Notes: generated from the sequence alone by a model not told the origin. Positions 34,784 to 43,555 are shown, counted from the stretch's first letter. The stretch: DNA of 64,000 bases from UBA12087 sp964370815 (GCA_964370815.1 CAYJKQ010000002.1:124001-188000), one strand, 5' to 3'. A program made the numbers and translations.

Positions 34784-34910
34784 CTAGCGTACCTACTCAA
34801 AACAGAGGTATGTTGGAGTTCAAAATCGAGCCTGGCTCGCTGAAACATCCCAATATTCCTCGAAACAATTGAGATAAATTTTAGTTGCCATTGATAAGGA
34901 GACAAATAAA

Positions 34911-35234
34911 ATGTCAGATCATGATGATTTTGGTTCGTTCCTGGTAGGTTTTGTTGTTGGTGGTTTAACCGGCGCGGTCGTTGCCCTGCTTTTTGCCCCA
35001 CAATCTGGTGAAGAAACTCGGACTGTGATCAAGGAAAAAGGAATTGAATTGCGGGAAAAGGCTTCACAGACTTCAGAAGAAGCTCTGGCTCGTGCAAAAG
35101 AAGCCGCCGCTGATGCAAAAGCCCGATACGATGAATTATCCGCCGAAATCAAAACCCGCGGCCAAGATGTGATAGCATCCGCCAAGAAAGCAGTCAGCAA
35201 GAAAGCACCGGCTGACGATAAAACTGCCAGCTAA
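34911..35234 (+). CDS. YtxH domain protein
   Basis: 107 residues. 'GSFLVGFVVGGLTGAVVALLFAPQSGEETR' is the YtxH hallmark: a glycine-rich membrane helix followed by APxSGxETR. The rest is a charged Ala/Lys/Glu-rich helix likely to be coiled or amphipathic. YtxH proteins are small membrane-associated stress proteins of unknown mechanism. AAGGAGA precedes the ATG. Confidence 0.85.
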   Translation: MSDHDDFGSFLVGFVVGGLTGAVVALLFAPQSGEETRTVIKEKGIELREKASQTSEEALARAKEAAADAKARYDELSAEIKTRGQDVIASAKKAVSKKAPADDKTAS

Positions 35235-35254
35235 CAATCAATAATATCCACCTG

Positions 35255-35292
35255 CAAGGGTTTGACCAACGCGGCCAAACCCTTGTTTAATT
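35255..35292 (+). terminator. Terminator after YtxH gene
   Basis: CAAGGGTTTG (35255-35264) and CAAACCCTTG (35276-35285), 11-nt loop, then TTTAATTTAAT. 10-bp perfect stem, 21 bp past the stop. Confidence 0.75.
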
Positions 35293-35566
35293 TAATAACA
35301 ATGACATTCCTAATTGAGTTGGTATTTTACAGGATTATCTTACATTATTCTATATTCCAGATGTTGAAATGTTCCTTGCATTACTCCCCAAGATCAATGA
35401 ACTCAAGTTTCCAGTCAGTTTTATGTTTCCATCAACTTCAATGATTCCCGCTTAAATCCACAAAGCAATTCTTGTTATTCAAAAATTTTTCTTCTTTGTT
35501 CATCACGATTTAGCCAATAAACTTCGGATTTTTTCCACTAACTCAATTTGATGTAAAATGATAAGC
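35293..35566. other. Intergenic, no gene seen
   Basis: About 270 bp, AT-rich, without a plausible ORF. It ends with TAAAAT (35554-35559), a possible -10 lying 7 bp before the phosphatase ATG at 35567. Confidence 0.35.
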
Positions 35567-36271
35567 ATGGAAGTTCAGATAGCAGTCGCCAAGATCAATA
35601 AATATGCCGTGTCTGAGAGTGGAGATACGCTGGAAGTCATCGAAAGACCCAATGGTGGCCTTTCGGTCGTACTGGCTGATGGACAAACCTCAGGGCGTGG
35701 CGCAAAGGCTATTTCGAATATGGTCGTTCGTAAAGTGATCGGATTGCTGGCTGAAGGAGTTCGGGATGGCGCAGCTGCCAGGGCTGCCTCAGATTCCCTT
35801 TTTACAGATAAAAAGGGGAAGGTCTCCTGCACCTTGAATATAGCTTCTGTGGATCTGCTTACAAATACGCTTGTCTTAACCCGCAACAATCCTGCTCCTA
35901 TTTTTATTTGCCGGGGAGATGAGATCGATTCCCTGCAAGATGACTGCCCGCCACTGGGTTTCGGCCGGGATATCAGACCGCTAATTAATGAGATCAGCCT
36001 GGAAGCTGGCTTGATGGTGGTTATGTACACGGATGGATTGGTGCATGCCGGAAAACGTCGTGGTCAACCTATGGATGTTTGCACAAACCTCCAATCTCTT
36101 CTGGACGACCAGGATCCATCTCCCCAGGAAATCGCAGATGTTCTGTTGGATGAAGCCATGCGTCTTGATGAAAATCGTCCGGTGGATGATATCAGCATTG
36201 TTGTCCTGAAAGTTGTCCATCGCCAGGGAGATGAAGTCCGCCGCATGATGGTCAGGTTACCCTTCAATTAA
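35567..36271 (+). CDS. SpoIIE/PP2C-type protein phosphatase
   Basis: A 234-residue single-domain PPM phosphatase. Metal-binding Asp residues appear in 'VLADGQTSG', 'MYTDGLVHA' and 'PVDDISIVVL', the order seen in SpoIIE/RsbU enzymes that dephosphorylate anti-anti-sigma factors. No sensor domain is attached. Its regulator and substrate may be elsewhere; the STAS protein at 55.3 kb is a candidate. The start is ATG 35567 or 35558; TAAAAT just upstream suggests a leaderless message. Confidence 0.82.
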   Translation: MEVQIAVAKINKYAVSESGDTLEVIERPNGGLSVVLADGQTSGRGAKAISNMVVRKVIGLLAEGVRDGAAARAASDSLFTDKKGKVSCTLNIASVDLLTNTLVLTRNNPAPIFICRGDEIDSLQDDCPPLGFGRDIRPLINEISLEAGLMVVMYTDGLVHAGKRRGQPMDVCTNLQSLLDDQDPSPQEIADVLLDEAMRLDENRPVDDISIVVLKVVHRQGDEVRRMMVRLPFN

Positions 36272-36369
36272 CCCTCTATGAATTTTCACACTCGCAATAT
36301 GCGTGCTGGTTTAAGAGACACTAATCCATCATTGTAGATAGCGAATTTCATTCACTGGCCAGGCTTTGC

Positions 36370-36567
36370 ATGTACAAATCTTCTCTTTTAGAGGGACTGA
36401 AGGTGGCAGAGATAGAACACAAATATGATGTCAGTATCGTTTTATTAAAACGGGAGTTTTAATCAGATTTACATCCTACTGGCGATCGTGTTCTGGATCA
36501 TTTAGATACCCTGGTCATCCTGGGCAACCCTGTAGCACTTCAAAAAACCATCCATGAATATAATTAA
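36370..36567 (+). pseudogene. RCK_C (TrkA C-terminal) domain remnant with in-frame stop
   Basis: Reading frame 36370-36567 gives an RCK_C-like sequence, 'KVAEIEHKYDVSIVLLKREF' then a TAA at 36460-36462, then 'SDLHPTGDRVLDHLDTLVILGNP' and a final TAA. The pattern (KYDVSIVLLKR, P-x-GD-x-VL, LVILGNPxAL) is that of the ligand-binding domain of K+ channel/transporter RCK proteins. The stop splits it exactly where the loop between strands lies. The N-terminal portion is not recoverable. A remnant, a sequencing error or a frameshifted larger gene are possible. The P-loop gene ATG at 36554 overlaps its tail. Confidence 0.5.
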
Positions 36568-36961
36568 CGACTCGCCTTCAATATCAAACCGATCTCTCAC
36601 TCCAAACAATTTCGATCTAAAAATAGGTATCGTTGGACCCTGCAGTTCTGGTAAAACAACTTTAGTAGATGGACTAACCAGACATGGCTTCAATGCCCGT
36701 CATATTGCCCAGGAACATTCTTATGTCCCAGATATGTGGCAACGCATATCGCAACCAGATATTCTAATTTTTTTGGAAGTCTCTTTTTCTGTCAGCCAAC
36801 AAAGACGAACTCTAAATTGGAATTATTCGGATTTTGAAGAACAACAAAAAAGACTGACTCATGCCCGTCTACATGCCAATTTAACGATCCACACGGATGA
36901 TTTTTCCATTGATGAAATCTTAACCACAGTCCTAGACTTCCTTCAAGAAGGAAAATTCTAA
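36554..36961 (+). CDS. Small P-loop NTPase, unknown role
   Basis: 135 residues. Walker A 'GIVGPCSSGKTTLVDGL' (about residues 25-41) preceded by a beta strand; 'PDILIFLEVSF' (about 72-82) is a hydrophobic strand typical of Walker B/strand 3 in kinases of the AAA_33 or dNK group. An HxR-type helix 'QQKRLTHARLHANLTIHTDD' follows, resembling the lid and base-binding area of nucleotide kinases. Size is small for a kinase. Function unknown. It overlaps the RCK_C remnant. Confidence 0.6.
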   Translation: MNIINDSPSISNRSLTPNNFDLKIGIVGPCSSGKTTLVDGLTRHGFNARHIAQEHSYVPDMWQRISQPDILIFLEVSFSVSQQRRTLNWNYSDFEEQQKRLTHARLHANLTIHTDDFSIDEILTTVLDFLQEGKF

Positions 36962-37027
36962 CAAGTTGAATATATTATCTGGAAAGCGAACAGGAGCGGC
37001 AAGTTATGAGGATTTTCGAAGAAATCA

Positions 37028-37090
37028 TTCACTTAAAATTTCAATAGAGGTATAATCTATGGAACTCGCCAGCCATTGGCTGGTATTTTT
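37028..37090 (+). promoter_or_regulatory. secDF promoter and leader hairpin
   Basis: TTCACT (37028-37033), 17-bp spacer, TATAAT (37051-37056). Just after the predicted start (about 37063), CCAGCC (37069-37074), ATT, GGCTGG (37078-37083) make a short GC-rich hairpin followed by TATTTTT. This looks like a terminator inside the leader, 20 bp before the secD ATG (37110), as in an attenuator. It could also end transcription of the upstream gene. Confidence 0.5.
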
Positions 37091-37109
37091 ATGATTGGAG
37101 ATAGCGATT

Positions 37110-38540
37110 ATGAATCGTCGCCCCTATGTGATGCTGGTTTTGATCCTGATCCTGATTGCATTTGCACTTTGGATTGATCTGAGCAGCCAAGTAACAATCT
37201 TGAATCCTTTTAATCAACAATCTCTTGTTGACCGTAATGTCTCTGTCCGTCTCGGATTGGATTTGCGGGGTGGTTTACAAACTCTGCTGGAAGCTGATCT
37301 TCCTGCTGATGTGACAGTAAGTGGTGATGATCTTAACATTGCCCGTCAAATCCTGGAGAATCGCTCGAATGCGCTTGGCGTGAGTGAGGTGCTGATGCAA
37401 GTAGCCCCACCTCGCCGCATTGTAGCAGAATTCCCTGGAATTAGTAACCCAGAAGAAGTTGTGGCTGCATTACAGAAAACCGGCTTATTGGAATTTGTTG
37501 ACATGGGGAGTGAGAGACTTCCACCAGGGACGATCATCCAAACTGATTTTGGCACAGGCACAACGGTTTCAACGACAAGCACTCCGGATCCATCCTTAAC
37601 CCCTACCGCTGAAGCTACTGTTCCTAGCGAAGTTGTTCCTACAGATGTTCCCACAGAAACTGCACCAATCATCTACCATACAGTCATGACGGGAACAGCA
37701 TTGGATACGGTGACCGTCACCCAGGGCACAACAGGACAATACCAGATCGCCTTTACATTAAAAACTGATTCAAAACAATTGTTTTCCGATTTTACAGGAA
37801 CGCATATCAACCAGATCCTTGCCATTGTGCTTGACAAAACCATAATTTCCGCACCCAGCATCGACTCAGCTATTACCGATGGAGCAGGTGTCATCACAGG
37901 AAGTTTTACTCTGGAAGAAGCCAATGCATTGGCAATCCAATTAAGATATGGATCCCTTCCCATTCCGATCAAAGTTGTTGAAAGCCGGACTGTAGGACCT
38001 ACCCTTGGACAGGAATCTGTTCAAAAAAGCCTATTCGCAGGTATTATTGGCTTTTTGGTGATCATCCTTTTTATGGTGTTGTATTACAGATTGCCTGGAG
38101 CCCTGGCTGGTATGGCTTTGATGGTATATGCCCTGACAACATTAATGCTATTCAAATTGATCCCTGTTGTACTGACATTGCCTGGTATAGCCGGTTTCAT
38201 ATTAAGCATAGGTATGGCAGTAGATGCCAATATCCTCATTTTTGAACGATTAAAAGAAGAACTGCGAGCAGGCCGAACCCTTCATCAAGCAATAGACCTT
38301 GGGTGGTCACGTGCCTGGCCTTCGATCCGTGATTCTAACTTCGCAACCTTGATAACCTGTGGAATTTTATTCTGGTTTGGAAATGCATTTGGTGCCAGCC
38401 TGGTTAAAGGTTTTTCACTGACATTGGCATTGGGTGTACTGGTTAGTCTTTTTACAGCAATCACAGTCACACGGACCTTCCTGCATGTCATGTTGGACAA
38501 TATTAAGATCACCGAACATCCTCGCTGGTTCGGATTATAG
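37110..38540 (+). CDS. secD: Protein translocase subunit SecD
   Basis: Membrane subunit helping Sec export using the proton gradient (476 residues). N-terminal helix, then 'VRLGLDLRGGLQTLLEA' (the LGLDLRGG motif), a P1 head domain, and at the C-terminus several helices with 'GIAGFILSIGMAVDANILIFERLKEELRAG' (AVDANVLIFER motif). An unusual Ser/Thr/Pro/Glu-rich low-complexity insertion of about 45 residues lies near 155-200. ATG 37110 with GGAG 9 bp ahead; TTG 37095 is rejected. secF follows 10 bp later. Confidence 0.95.
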   Translation: MNRRPYVMLVLILILIAFALWIDLSSQVTILNPFNQQSLVDRNVSVRLGLDLRGGLQTLLEADLPADVTVSGDDLNIARQILENRSNALGVSEVLMQVAPPRRIVAEFPGISNPEEVVAALQKTGLLEFVDMGSERLPPGTIIQTDFGTGTTVSTTSTPDPSLTPTAEATVPSEVVPTDVPTETAPIIYHTVMTGTALDTVTVTQGTTGQYQIAFTLKTDSKQLFSDFTGTHINQILAIVLDKTIISAPSIDSAITDGAGVITGSFTLEEANALAIQLRYGSLPIPIKVVESRTVGPTLGQESVQKSLFAGIIGFLVIILFMVLYYRLPGALAGMALMVYALTTLMLFKLIPVVLTLPGIAGFILSIGMAVDANILIFERLKEELRAGRTLHQAIDLGWSRAWPSIRDSNFATLITCGILFWFGNAFGASLVKGFSLTLALGVLVSLFTAITVTRTFLHVMLDNIKITEHPRWFGL

Positions 38541-38550
38541 GAGTGCCACA

Positions 38551-39483
38551 ATGAATATCATAAAGAATCGTTACCTATACTTCGGCATCTCCCTCCTGGT
38601 GATCATCCCGGGTATCATCGCGCTCTTCCTTTGGCAACTCCCACTTGGTATTGACTTTACAGGCGGTAGCCTGCTCGAAGTCCGTTTCGAAACAGGTTCT
38701 CCTTTGTCTAGCGAACAGGTTGCTGGGATTTATTCAGATAATTCAAGACCAGGTACGGATATTGCCGATCCCATCATCCAAATCCTGGGAACAGATTCTT
38801 TATCCATCCGCTCAAAAGTGATGACAGATGCCACCAAGAGTGATATTGTGGCTGCCATACTGGAGCTTCATGGAAGCGATGTTACTGTTCTGCATTTTAC
38901 CCAGGTCAGCGCTGCTGTAGGTCAGGAGGTTGCCACGCGTGCGGCTGGAGCGGTAGCCCTGGCTGCCATAGCCATTCTCCTTTACATTTCCTACGCCTTT
39001 CGAGGCGTTCAACACGCCTTCCGATATGGCACCGCAGCTATTATCGCCATGCTACATGATGTTTTGGTCGTTGTGGGTTTTGAAGCCATCGCAGGTCATT
39101 ACCTGGGTTGGGAAGCAGATTCGCTATTTTTGACTGCTCTATTAACGGTTATAGGTTTCTCAGTTCATGACTCGATCGTCGTTTTTGACCGTATACGTGA
39201 AAACTCCAGTCATTACAAGAAAATTAACTACGAAACCCTCGTAAACCATTCCATCGTGCAAACACTGGACCGCTCAATTAATACTCAGCTCACCGTGATG
39301 ATGACATTGCTCGCCCTGGCGCTCTTTGGAGGTGTAACCATCCGCCACTTTGTAGTGATCTTATTGGTTGGTGTCTTCTCGGGTACATACTCTTCCATCT
39401 TTAATGCTGCCCCGATTCTGGTGGTCTGGGAAAACAAGGAGTGGCGCACCTGGTTCAAGCGTAAACCAGCTGCAGTGCAATAA
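38551..39483 (+). CDS. secF: Protein translocase subunit SecF
   Basis: 310 residues. 'LPLGIDFTGGSLLEVRF' (GIDFTGG motif), 'VGQEVATRAAGAVALAAIAILLYI', and 'VIGFSVHDSIVVFDRIREN' (VHDTIVVFDRIRE motif) identify SecF. Six helices expected. ATG 38551 has GGAGTG at 38540-38545; upstream in-frame readings overlapping secD are spurious. With SecD it makes the complete SecDF unit; YajC is not nearby. Confidence 0.95.
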   Translation: MNIIKNRYLYFGISLLVIIPGIIALFLWQLPLGIDFTGGSLLEVRFETGSPLSSEQVAGIYSDNSRPGTDIADPIIQILGTDSLSIRSKVMTDATKSDIVAAILELHGSDVTVLHFTQVSAAVGQEVATRAAGAVALAAIAILLYISYAFRGVQHAFRYGTAAIIAMLHDVLVVVGFEAIAGHYLGWEADSLFLTALLTVIGFSVHDSIVVFDRIRENSSHYKKINYETLVNHSIVQTLDRSINTQLTVMMTLLALALFGGVTIRHFVVILLVGVFSGTYSSIFNAAPILVVWENKEWRTWFKRKPAAVQ

Positions 39484-39538
39484 TCTTGATTGGTGGGAAA
39501 ATAATTCCCATTCCATATTTAATAAATCTAATAAAAGT

Positions 39539-39570
39539 AAAGGTTCCCATCTTAAGATGAGAACCTTTTT
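39539..39570. terminator. Bidirectional terminator between secF and tRNA-Gln
   Basis: AAAGGTTC (39539-39546) pairs with GAACCTTT (39561-39568), with an inner CATCTT/AAGATG stem across a C-A mismatch, then TTTT. On the minus strand the 5' flank gives a T-rich tail, so it can end tRNA-Gln as well. Confidence 0.85.
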
Positions 39571-39571
39571 G

Positions 39572-39642
39572 CTGGGGGCAAAGGATTCGAACCTCTACAT
39601 ACGGAGTCAGAGTCCGCTGTCCTACCGTTAGACGAGCCCCCA
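39572..39642 (-). tRNA. tRNA-Gln (anticodon CTG)
   Basis: Minus-strand cloverleaf: acceptor TGGGGGC/GCCCCCA, discriminator G, anticodon loop CTCTGAC giving CTG, T loop TTCGAAT. CCA is not encoded. It lies 679 bp from glnS on the opposite strand. Confidence 0.96.
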
Positions 39643-39694
39643 ATATCGAGCGGGGCGATTTTACCATACGCAAGTCCTTCCGTCCAGAGAAAAC

Positions 39695-40039
39695 TCAGAT
39701 TTGTGATTTCCTTGCTATTTTCCGGGTGTTTTCTTCAATATCAACGAAAAGTTTCAGAATTTCTGAAATCGCCATCAGGACCACAAAATAAACCACACCA
39801 CGAAATGGATGTTCCAAGGTATATAAAATATTCGTGGCGATATCAGTCGGTCCCATGAAAGCCCAAAAACCACGCACGATTTGTAATATCATCACGATCA
39901 ATGCTACCAAGAAGTCCACAGCATAAACTACCAAAATGATCCACGCCAACACATTGGCTAAACTTGACAAGCGGAAAATCACAATGGGATCGAAATAAGT
40001 TCCCAAGAATCTTTTCGTAATATCTTTTTCTGCGTCCAT
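39695..40039 (-). CDS. Small membrane protein, unknown function
   Basis: 114 residues with hydrophobic segments at about 28-56 and 83-95. The ends are charged, with 'DIEENTRKIARKSQ' at the C-terminus. GGAGGAG precedes the ATG closely. I do not recognise the family with confidence; a two- or three-helix membrane protein facing glnS. 52 bp separate it from the tRNA-Gln gene on the same strand, so they may share a transcript. Confidence 0.6.
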   Translation of the reverse strand: MDAEKDITKRFLGTYFDPIVIFRLSSLANVLAWIILVVYAVDFLVALIVMILQIVRGFWAFMGPTDIATNILYTLEHPFRGVVYFVVLMAISEILKLFVDIEENTRKIARKSQI

Positions 40040-40320
40040 ATCTCCTCCAATTACTATTATCCGGAAATCATTAAAAAAGCAAATAATAATTTTTGTGTTC
40101 TATAAAGTCTTCTTTTAAAACTGGTCATCGATTGGCAACCTGATTTTTCACAAGCATCTGTAAATTAACAGTATATAATTGAAGTGGGGAAAAAACAAGG
40201 AAAAAAAGGTTAATTGGGTGACATCTGTTTTATCCGCAGAGTATACTTGACGTGTTAGAATTGCATGATCGTAATTAGTATTAACAAGACAATAAGAAAG
40301 AAGTATCCGAGGACTATCCA

Positions 40321-42015
40321 ATGATTGAAATCAACACTCCCAATGATTTTATCCGTGCCGCGGTCGAAGAAGATCGACTCTCCAACCGGTTTGGTGGCAG
40401 AGTCCAGACGCGTTTTCCCCCTGAGCCAAATGGGTATTTGCATATTGGTCATGCCAAGGCTATCTATATTGACTTTGGAATTGCCAACGAATATAACGGT
40501 GTCTGCAGCCTGCGCTTTGACGATACCAATCCAACCAAAGAGGATGTTGAATATGTTGATTCCATAAAAGATGACATACGCTGGTTAGGATTTGAGTGGA
40601 ACGAGCGCGAATTTTACGCCTCAGATTATTTTGATCAACTCTTTGAGTTTGCCATCATCCTGATCAAAAAAGAAAAAGCTTACGTGGATGACCTTAGCGC
40701 TGATGAAATTCGTGGAAATCGTGGCACTCTGACCAAACCTGGCAAGGACAGCCCTTACAGAAATAGAAGCGTAGTCGAGAACCTGGATTTATTTGAACGG
40801 ATGAAACTGGGAGAATTTCCAGATGGATCTCGCGTTCTGCGAGCAAAGATAGATATGACTTCTGGAAACATCAATATGCGGGATCCGGTAATGTATCGCA
40901 TCCTTCACAACCCTCCGCATCACCGAACTGGCAGTAAATGGTGTATCTATCCGATGTATGATTTTGCTCACGGACAATCCGATTCTATTGAGGGGGTCAC
41001 TCACTCTCTTTGTTCGCTCGAATATGAAGCTCATCGCCCTCTCTATGACTGGTTCCTGGATGAACTCGAAATTTATCATCCGCGCCAGATTGAATTTGCC
41101 CGTCTTAATTTAAGCTTTACCGTCATGTCCAAACGCAGGTTGATCCGTCTTGTTCAAGAAGGGTTTGTAAAAGGATGGGATGATCCACGGATGCCAACCC
41201 TGCATGGATTGCGGCGAAGAGGGTTTACACGTGCTTCAATCTTGAATTTTTTAGATCTAGTAGGAGTCGCAAAGAATGATAGTATCATCGATATCGCTTT
41301 GTTGGAGCATTGCCTGCGCGATGACTTGAATAAACATGCCCCCCGCAAAATGGCTGTTATTCGCCCCCTTAAATTGGTCATAGATAATTTCCCTGAAGGA
41401 TTGGTTGAGGAAATAGATGCCATCAATAATCCAAATGACCCACAGGCAGGCACCCGCAAACTTCCGTTCACGAAGGAATTATTCATTGAACAGGATGATT
41501 TTTGCGAAGTACCTCCACCAAAATACTACCGTTTATTCCCAGGCAACGAAGTACGATTGAGATATGCTTACTTTATTACCTGTACTGGAGTGGTCAAAAA
41601 CCCAATAACTGATGAGATCATCGAGATTCATTGCACTTACGATCCAAAAACGCATGGTGGTGATGCGCAGGATGGGCGAAAGGTTAAATCTACAATCCAT
41701 TGGGTGTCAGCACCGCTTTCAATTTCTGCAGAAGTACGATTATATGATCGCCTGTTCTTGAAAGAAGATCCATACGAATTAGAAGAAGGATTGGATTTTA
41801 CAGCCAATATTAACCCCAATTCTGTGGAAATCCTCCATGATTGTAGAATTGAAGCTAGTTTTGAAAAATCAGAAGTTGGAGATTTTTTCCAGTTCGAGCG
41901 TCTTGGATATTTTAACGTAGATACCGATACCAAAGAGACCAAACTGGTGTTTAACCGGTCTGTTTCTCTAAAGGATTCCTGGAGTCGCATGCAATCCGGC
42001 ACGAAAAATAAATAA
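40321..42015 (+). CDS. glnS: Glutaminyl-tRNA synthetase
   Basis: Class I synthetase of 564 residues. 'FPPEPNGYLHIGHAKAI' is the GlnRS HIGH region and 'VMSKRRL' the KMSKS equivalent; 'SLRFDDTNPTKEDVEYVDSI' and 'CSLEYEAHRPLYDWFLDEL' are GlnRS-specific. A two-barrel anticodon-binding part fills the C-terminal 220 residues. Direct glutaminylation is expected, so gltX next door probably charges only tRNA-Glu. GAGGA before the ATG. Confidence 0.95.
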   Translation: MIEINTPNDFIRAAVEEDRLSNRFGGRVQTRFPPEPNGYLHIGHAKAIYIDFGIANEYNGVCSLRFDDTNPTKEDVEYVDSIKDDIRWLGFEWNEREFYASDYFDQLFEFAIILIKKEKAYVDDLSADEIRGNRGTLTKPGKDSPYRNRSVVENLDLFERMKLGEFPDGSRVLRAKIDMTSGNINMRDPVMYRILHNPPHHRTGSKWCIYPMYDFAHGQSDSIEGVTHSLCSLEYEAHRPLYDWFLDELEIYHPRQIEFARLNLSFTVMSKRRLIRLVQEGFVKGWDDPRMPTLHGLRRRGFTRASILNFLDLVGVAKNDSIIDIALLEHCLRDDLNKHAPRKMAVIRPLKLVIDNFPEGLVEEIDAINNPNDPQAGTRKLPFTKELFIEQDDFCEVPPPKYYRLFPGNEVRLRYAYFITCTGVVKNPITDEIIEIHCTYDPKTHGGDAQDGRKVKSTIHWVSAPLSISAEVRLYDRLFLKEDPYELEEGLDFTANINPNSVEILHDCRIEASFEKSEVGDFFQFERLGYFNVDTDTKETKLVFNRSVSLKDSWSRMQSGTKNK

Positions 42016-42021
42016 ATAAAG

Positions 42022-42055
42022 TCCGGTCTGATGAAAAAATCAGACCGGATTTTAT
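42022..42055. terminator. Bidirectional terminator between glnS and gltX
   Basis: TCCGGTCTGAT (42022-42032), loop GAAAAA, ATCAGACCGGA (42039-42049), then TTTTATTA. The 11-bp stem lies between two convergent genes. Confidence 0.9.
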
Positions 42056-43545
42056 TAATCCTTGCTGTTTGTCAAAATCTCCATGGCATTTCTAATTCTT
42101 TCCAACACTTTTTCTTTGCCAAGGATCTCCATACTTTCAAATAGAGGTGGGCTGATAGTTTGCCCTGTCACTGCTGTGCGCAAGATACCAAATACTTGAC
42201 CGGCTTTCAAGCCCATTTCCTCGACCAGAAGACGCATGGGAGGTTCAGCCAAAGCCGGGGTGAGCTCATCCAATGAGCTCAGAATCAGCAAAGACCGTTG
42301 TAAAACATTCCTGGAATCCAAAATAGATAAATTCTTGCCAATTAAGTCGGTTAATCCAGGTTCAATACTATCTTCAAAGAAGAATCCTGCAAAAAACAAG
42401 GCATCATCCAATGTAACTAACCGTTCCCTGATTATTGGTACGATCCGGATCAATTTATCATTGTCGACCTGGTAACCTTCTTTTTCAAAATATGGTCTTA
42501 TCCTGGATGCAATTACCTCATTGCTCAGGTTTCGGATATGAGCGCCGCTAAAATAATCCAATTTTGCAAAATCGATAGCAGCTGGTGATGAGTTCACTTT
42601 ATCTATATCAAATTTCTGAACCATTTCAGTTATCGTCATAAATTCGCCTTCAGCAATCCCCCAACCCATCAGTAGAATCCAATTTAAAATACCTTCAGGG
42701 GTATAACCCAGTTTCTCCAGGTCTGTTACAAAGATGGAATAACCACTTTCAAGTGCGTCAGCTGCATCACGTTTACTCATTTTCCCCTTACCTGATGGTT
42801 TCAAGAACACAGATAGATGAACCCATTCAGGTTCTTCCCATCCAAATGCACGCACAATATGCACGTGTAAAGGAAATGTTGAAAGCCATTCTGAACCACG
42901 GATAACGTGGGTTATTTTCATCAGATGATCATCCACCATGGCGGCCAGGTGGTACAGCGCCCATCCATCCGATTTAACCAAAACATAATCATCAATATTT
43001 TTATTTTCAACAATAATATCCCCTCGTAAAGCATCATGCACTGTTATGCTACCATCACGCGGTGTTTTAAAGCGGATTACATAAGGCTCACCGTTTGCAA
43101 TTTTCGTGTTCGATTCATCTTTGGAAAGATTCCTACAGGTTCCATCATAATGCAGGTTTTCTTTGTGCTTCATTTGATCCTGGCGGACACCATCCAAATA
43201 TTCTTTGGAGCAGAAACAAGCATAAGCATGACCACTATTGATCAATTTCCGGGCATATTCAAGGTAGATATCTTTACGCTCCGATTGACGATAAGGACCG
43301 TAAGGGCCACCGACACCCACACCTTCATCCCACTGCAATCCAAGCCATCGCAAACCCTGCATCAACTCCTCTTCAGCCCCTTTCACAAAACGCTTAAAAT
43401 CTGTATCTTCTATTCGCAGGATAAATTTGCCACCTGTCCGTTTAGCCAATAAATAATTATATAGAGCAGTTCTGGCGCTACCCATATGCATACGACCAGT
43501 TGGAGAAGGTGCAAAACGAACCCTGGCAGGTTTAATGGAATCCAC
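42055..43545 (-). CDS. gltX: Glutamyl-tRNA synthetase
   Basis: 496 residues. 'RFAPSPTGRMHMGSARTALYNYL' is the HIGH motif (HMGS here, with Met), 'KMSKRDAADAL' the KMSKS motif. 'ILRIEDTDFKRF' is the usual bacterial GluRS sequence. The start is GTG 43545, with AGGAG a few bases upstream. Last gene of the mre-min run, 10 bp from rodA. Confidence 0.95.
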   Translation of the reverse strand: MDSIKPARVRFAPSPTGRMHMGSARTALYNYLLAKRTGGKFILRIEDTDFKRFVKGAEEELMQGLRWLGLQWDEGVGVGGPYGPYRQSERKDIYLEYARKLINSGHAYACFCSKEYLDGVRQDQMKHKENLHYDGTCRNLSKDESNTKIANGEPYVIRFKTPRDGSITVHDALRGDIIVENKNIDDYVLVKSDGWALYHLAAMVDDHLMKITHVIRGSEWLSTFPLHVHIVRAFGWEEPEWVHLSVFLKPSGKGKMSKRDAADALESGYSIFVTDLEKLGYTPEGILNWILLMGWGIAEGEFMTITEMVQKFDIDKVNSSPAAIDFAKLDYFSGAHIRNLSNEVIASRIRPYFEKEGYQVDNDKLIRIVPIIRERLVTLDDALFFAGFFFEDSIEPGLTDLIGKNLSILDSRNVLQRSLLILSSLDELTPALAEPPMRLLVEEMGLKAGQVFGILRTAVTGQTISPPLFESMEILGKEKVLERIRNAMEILTNSKD

Positions 43546-43555
43546 GATGTTTCTC

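Noticed and set aside
36272..36369. Upstream part of the RCK_C remnant
   Set aside because: I tried all three frames; stops and no recognisable motif, so the remnant cannot be extended with confidence.
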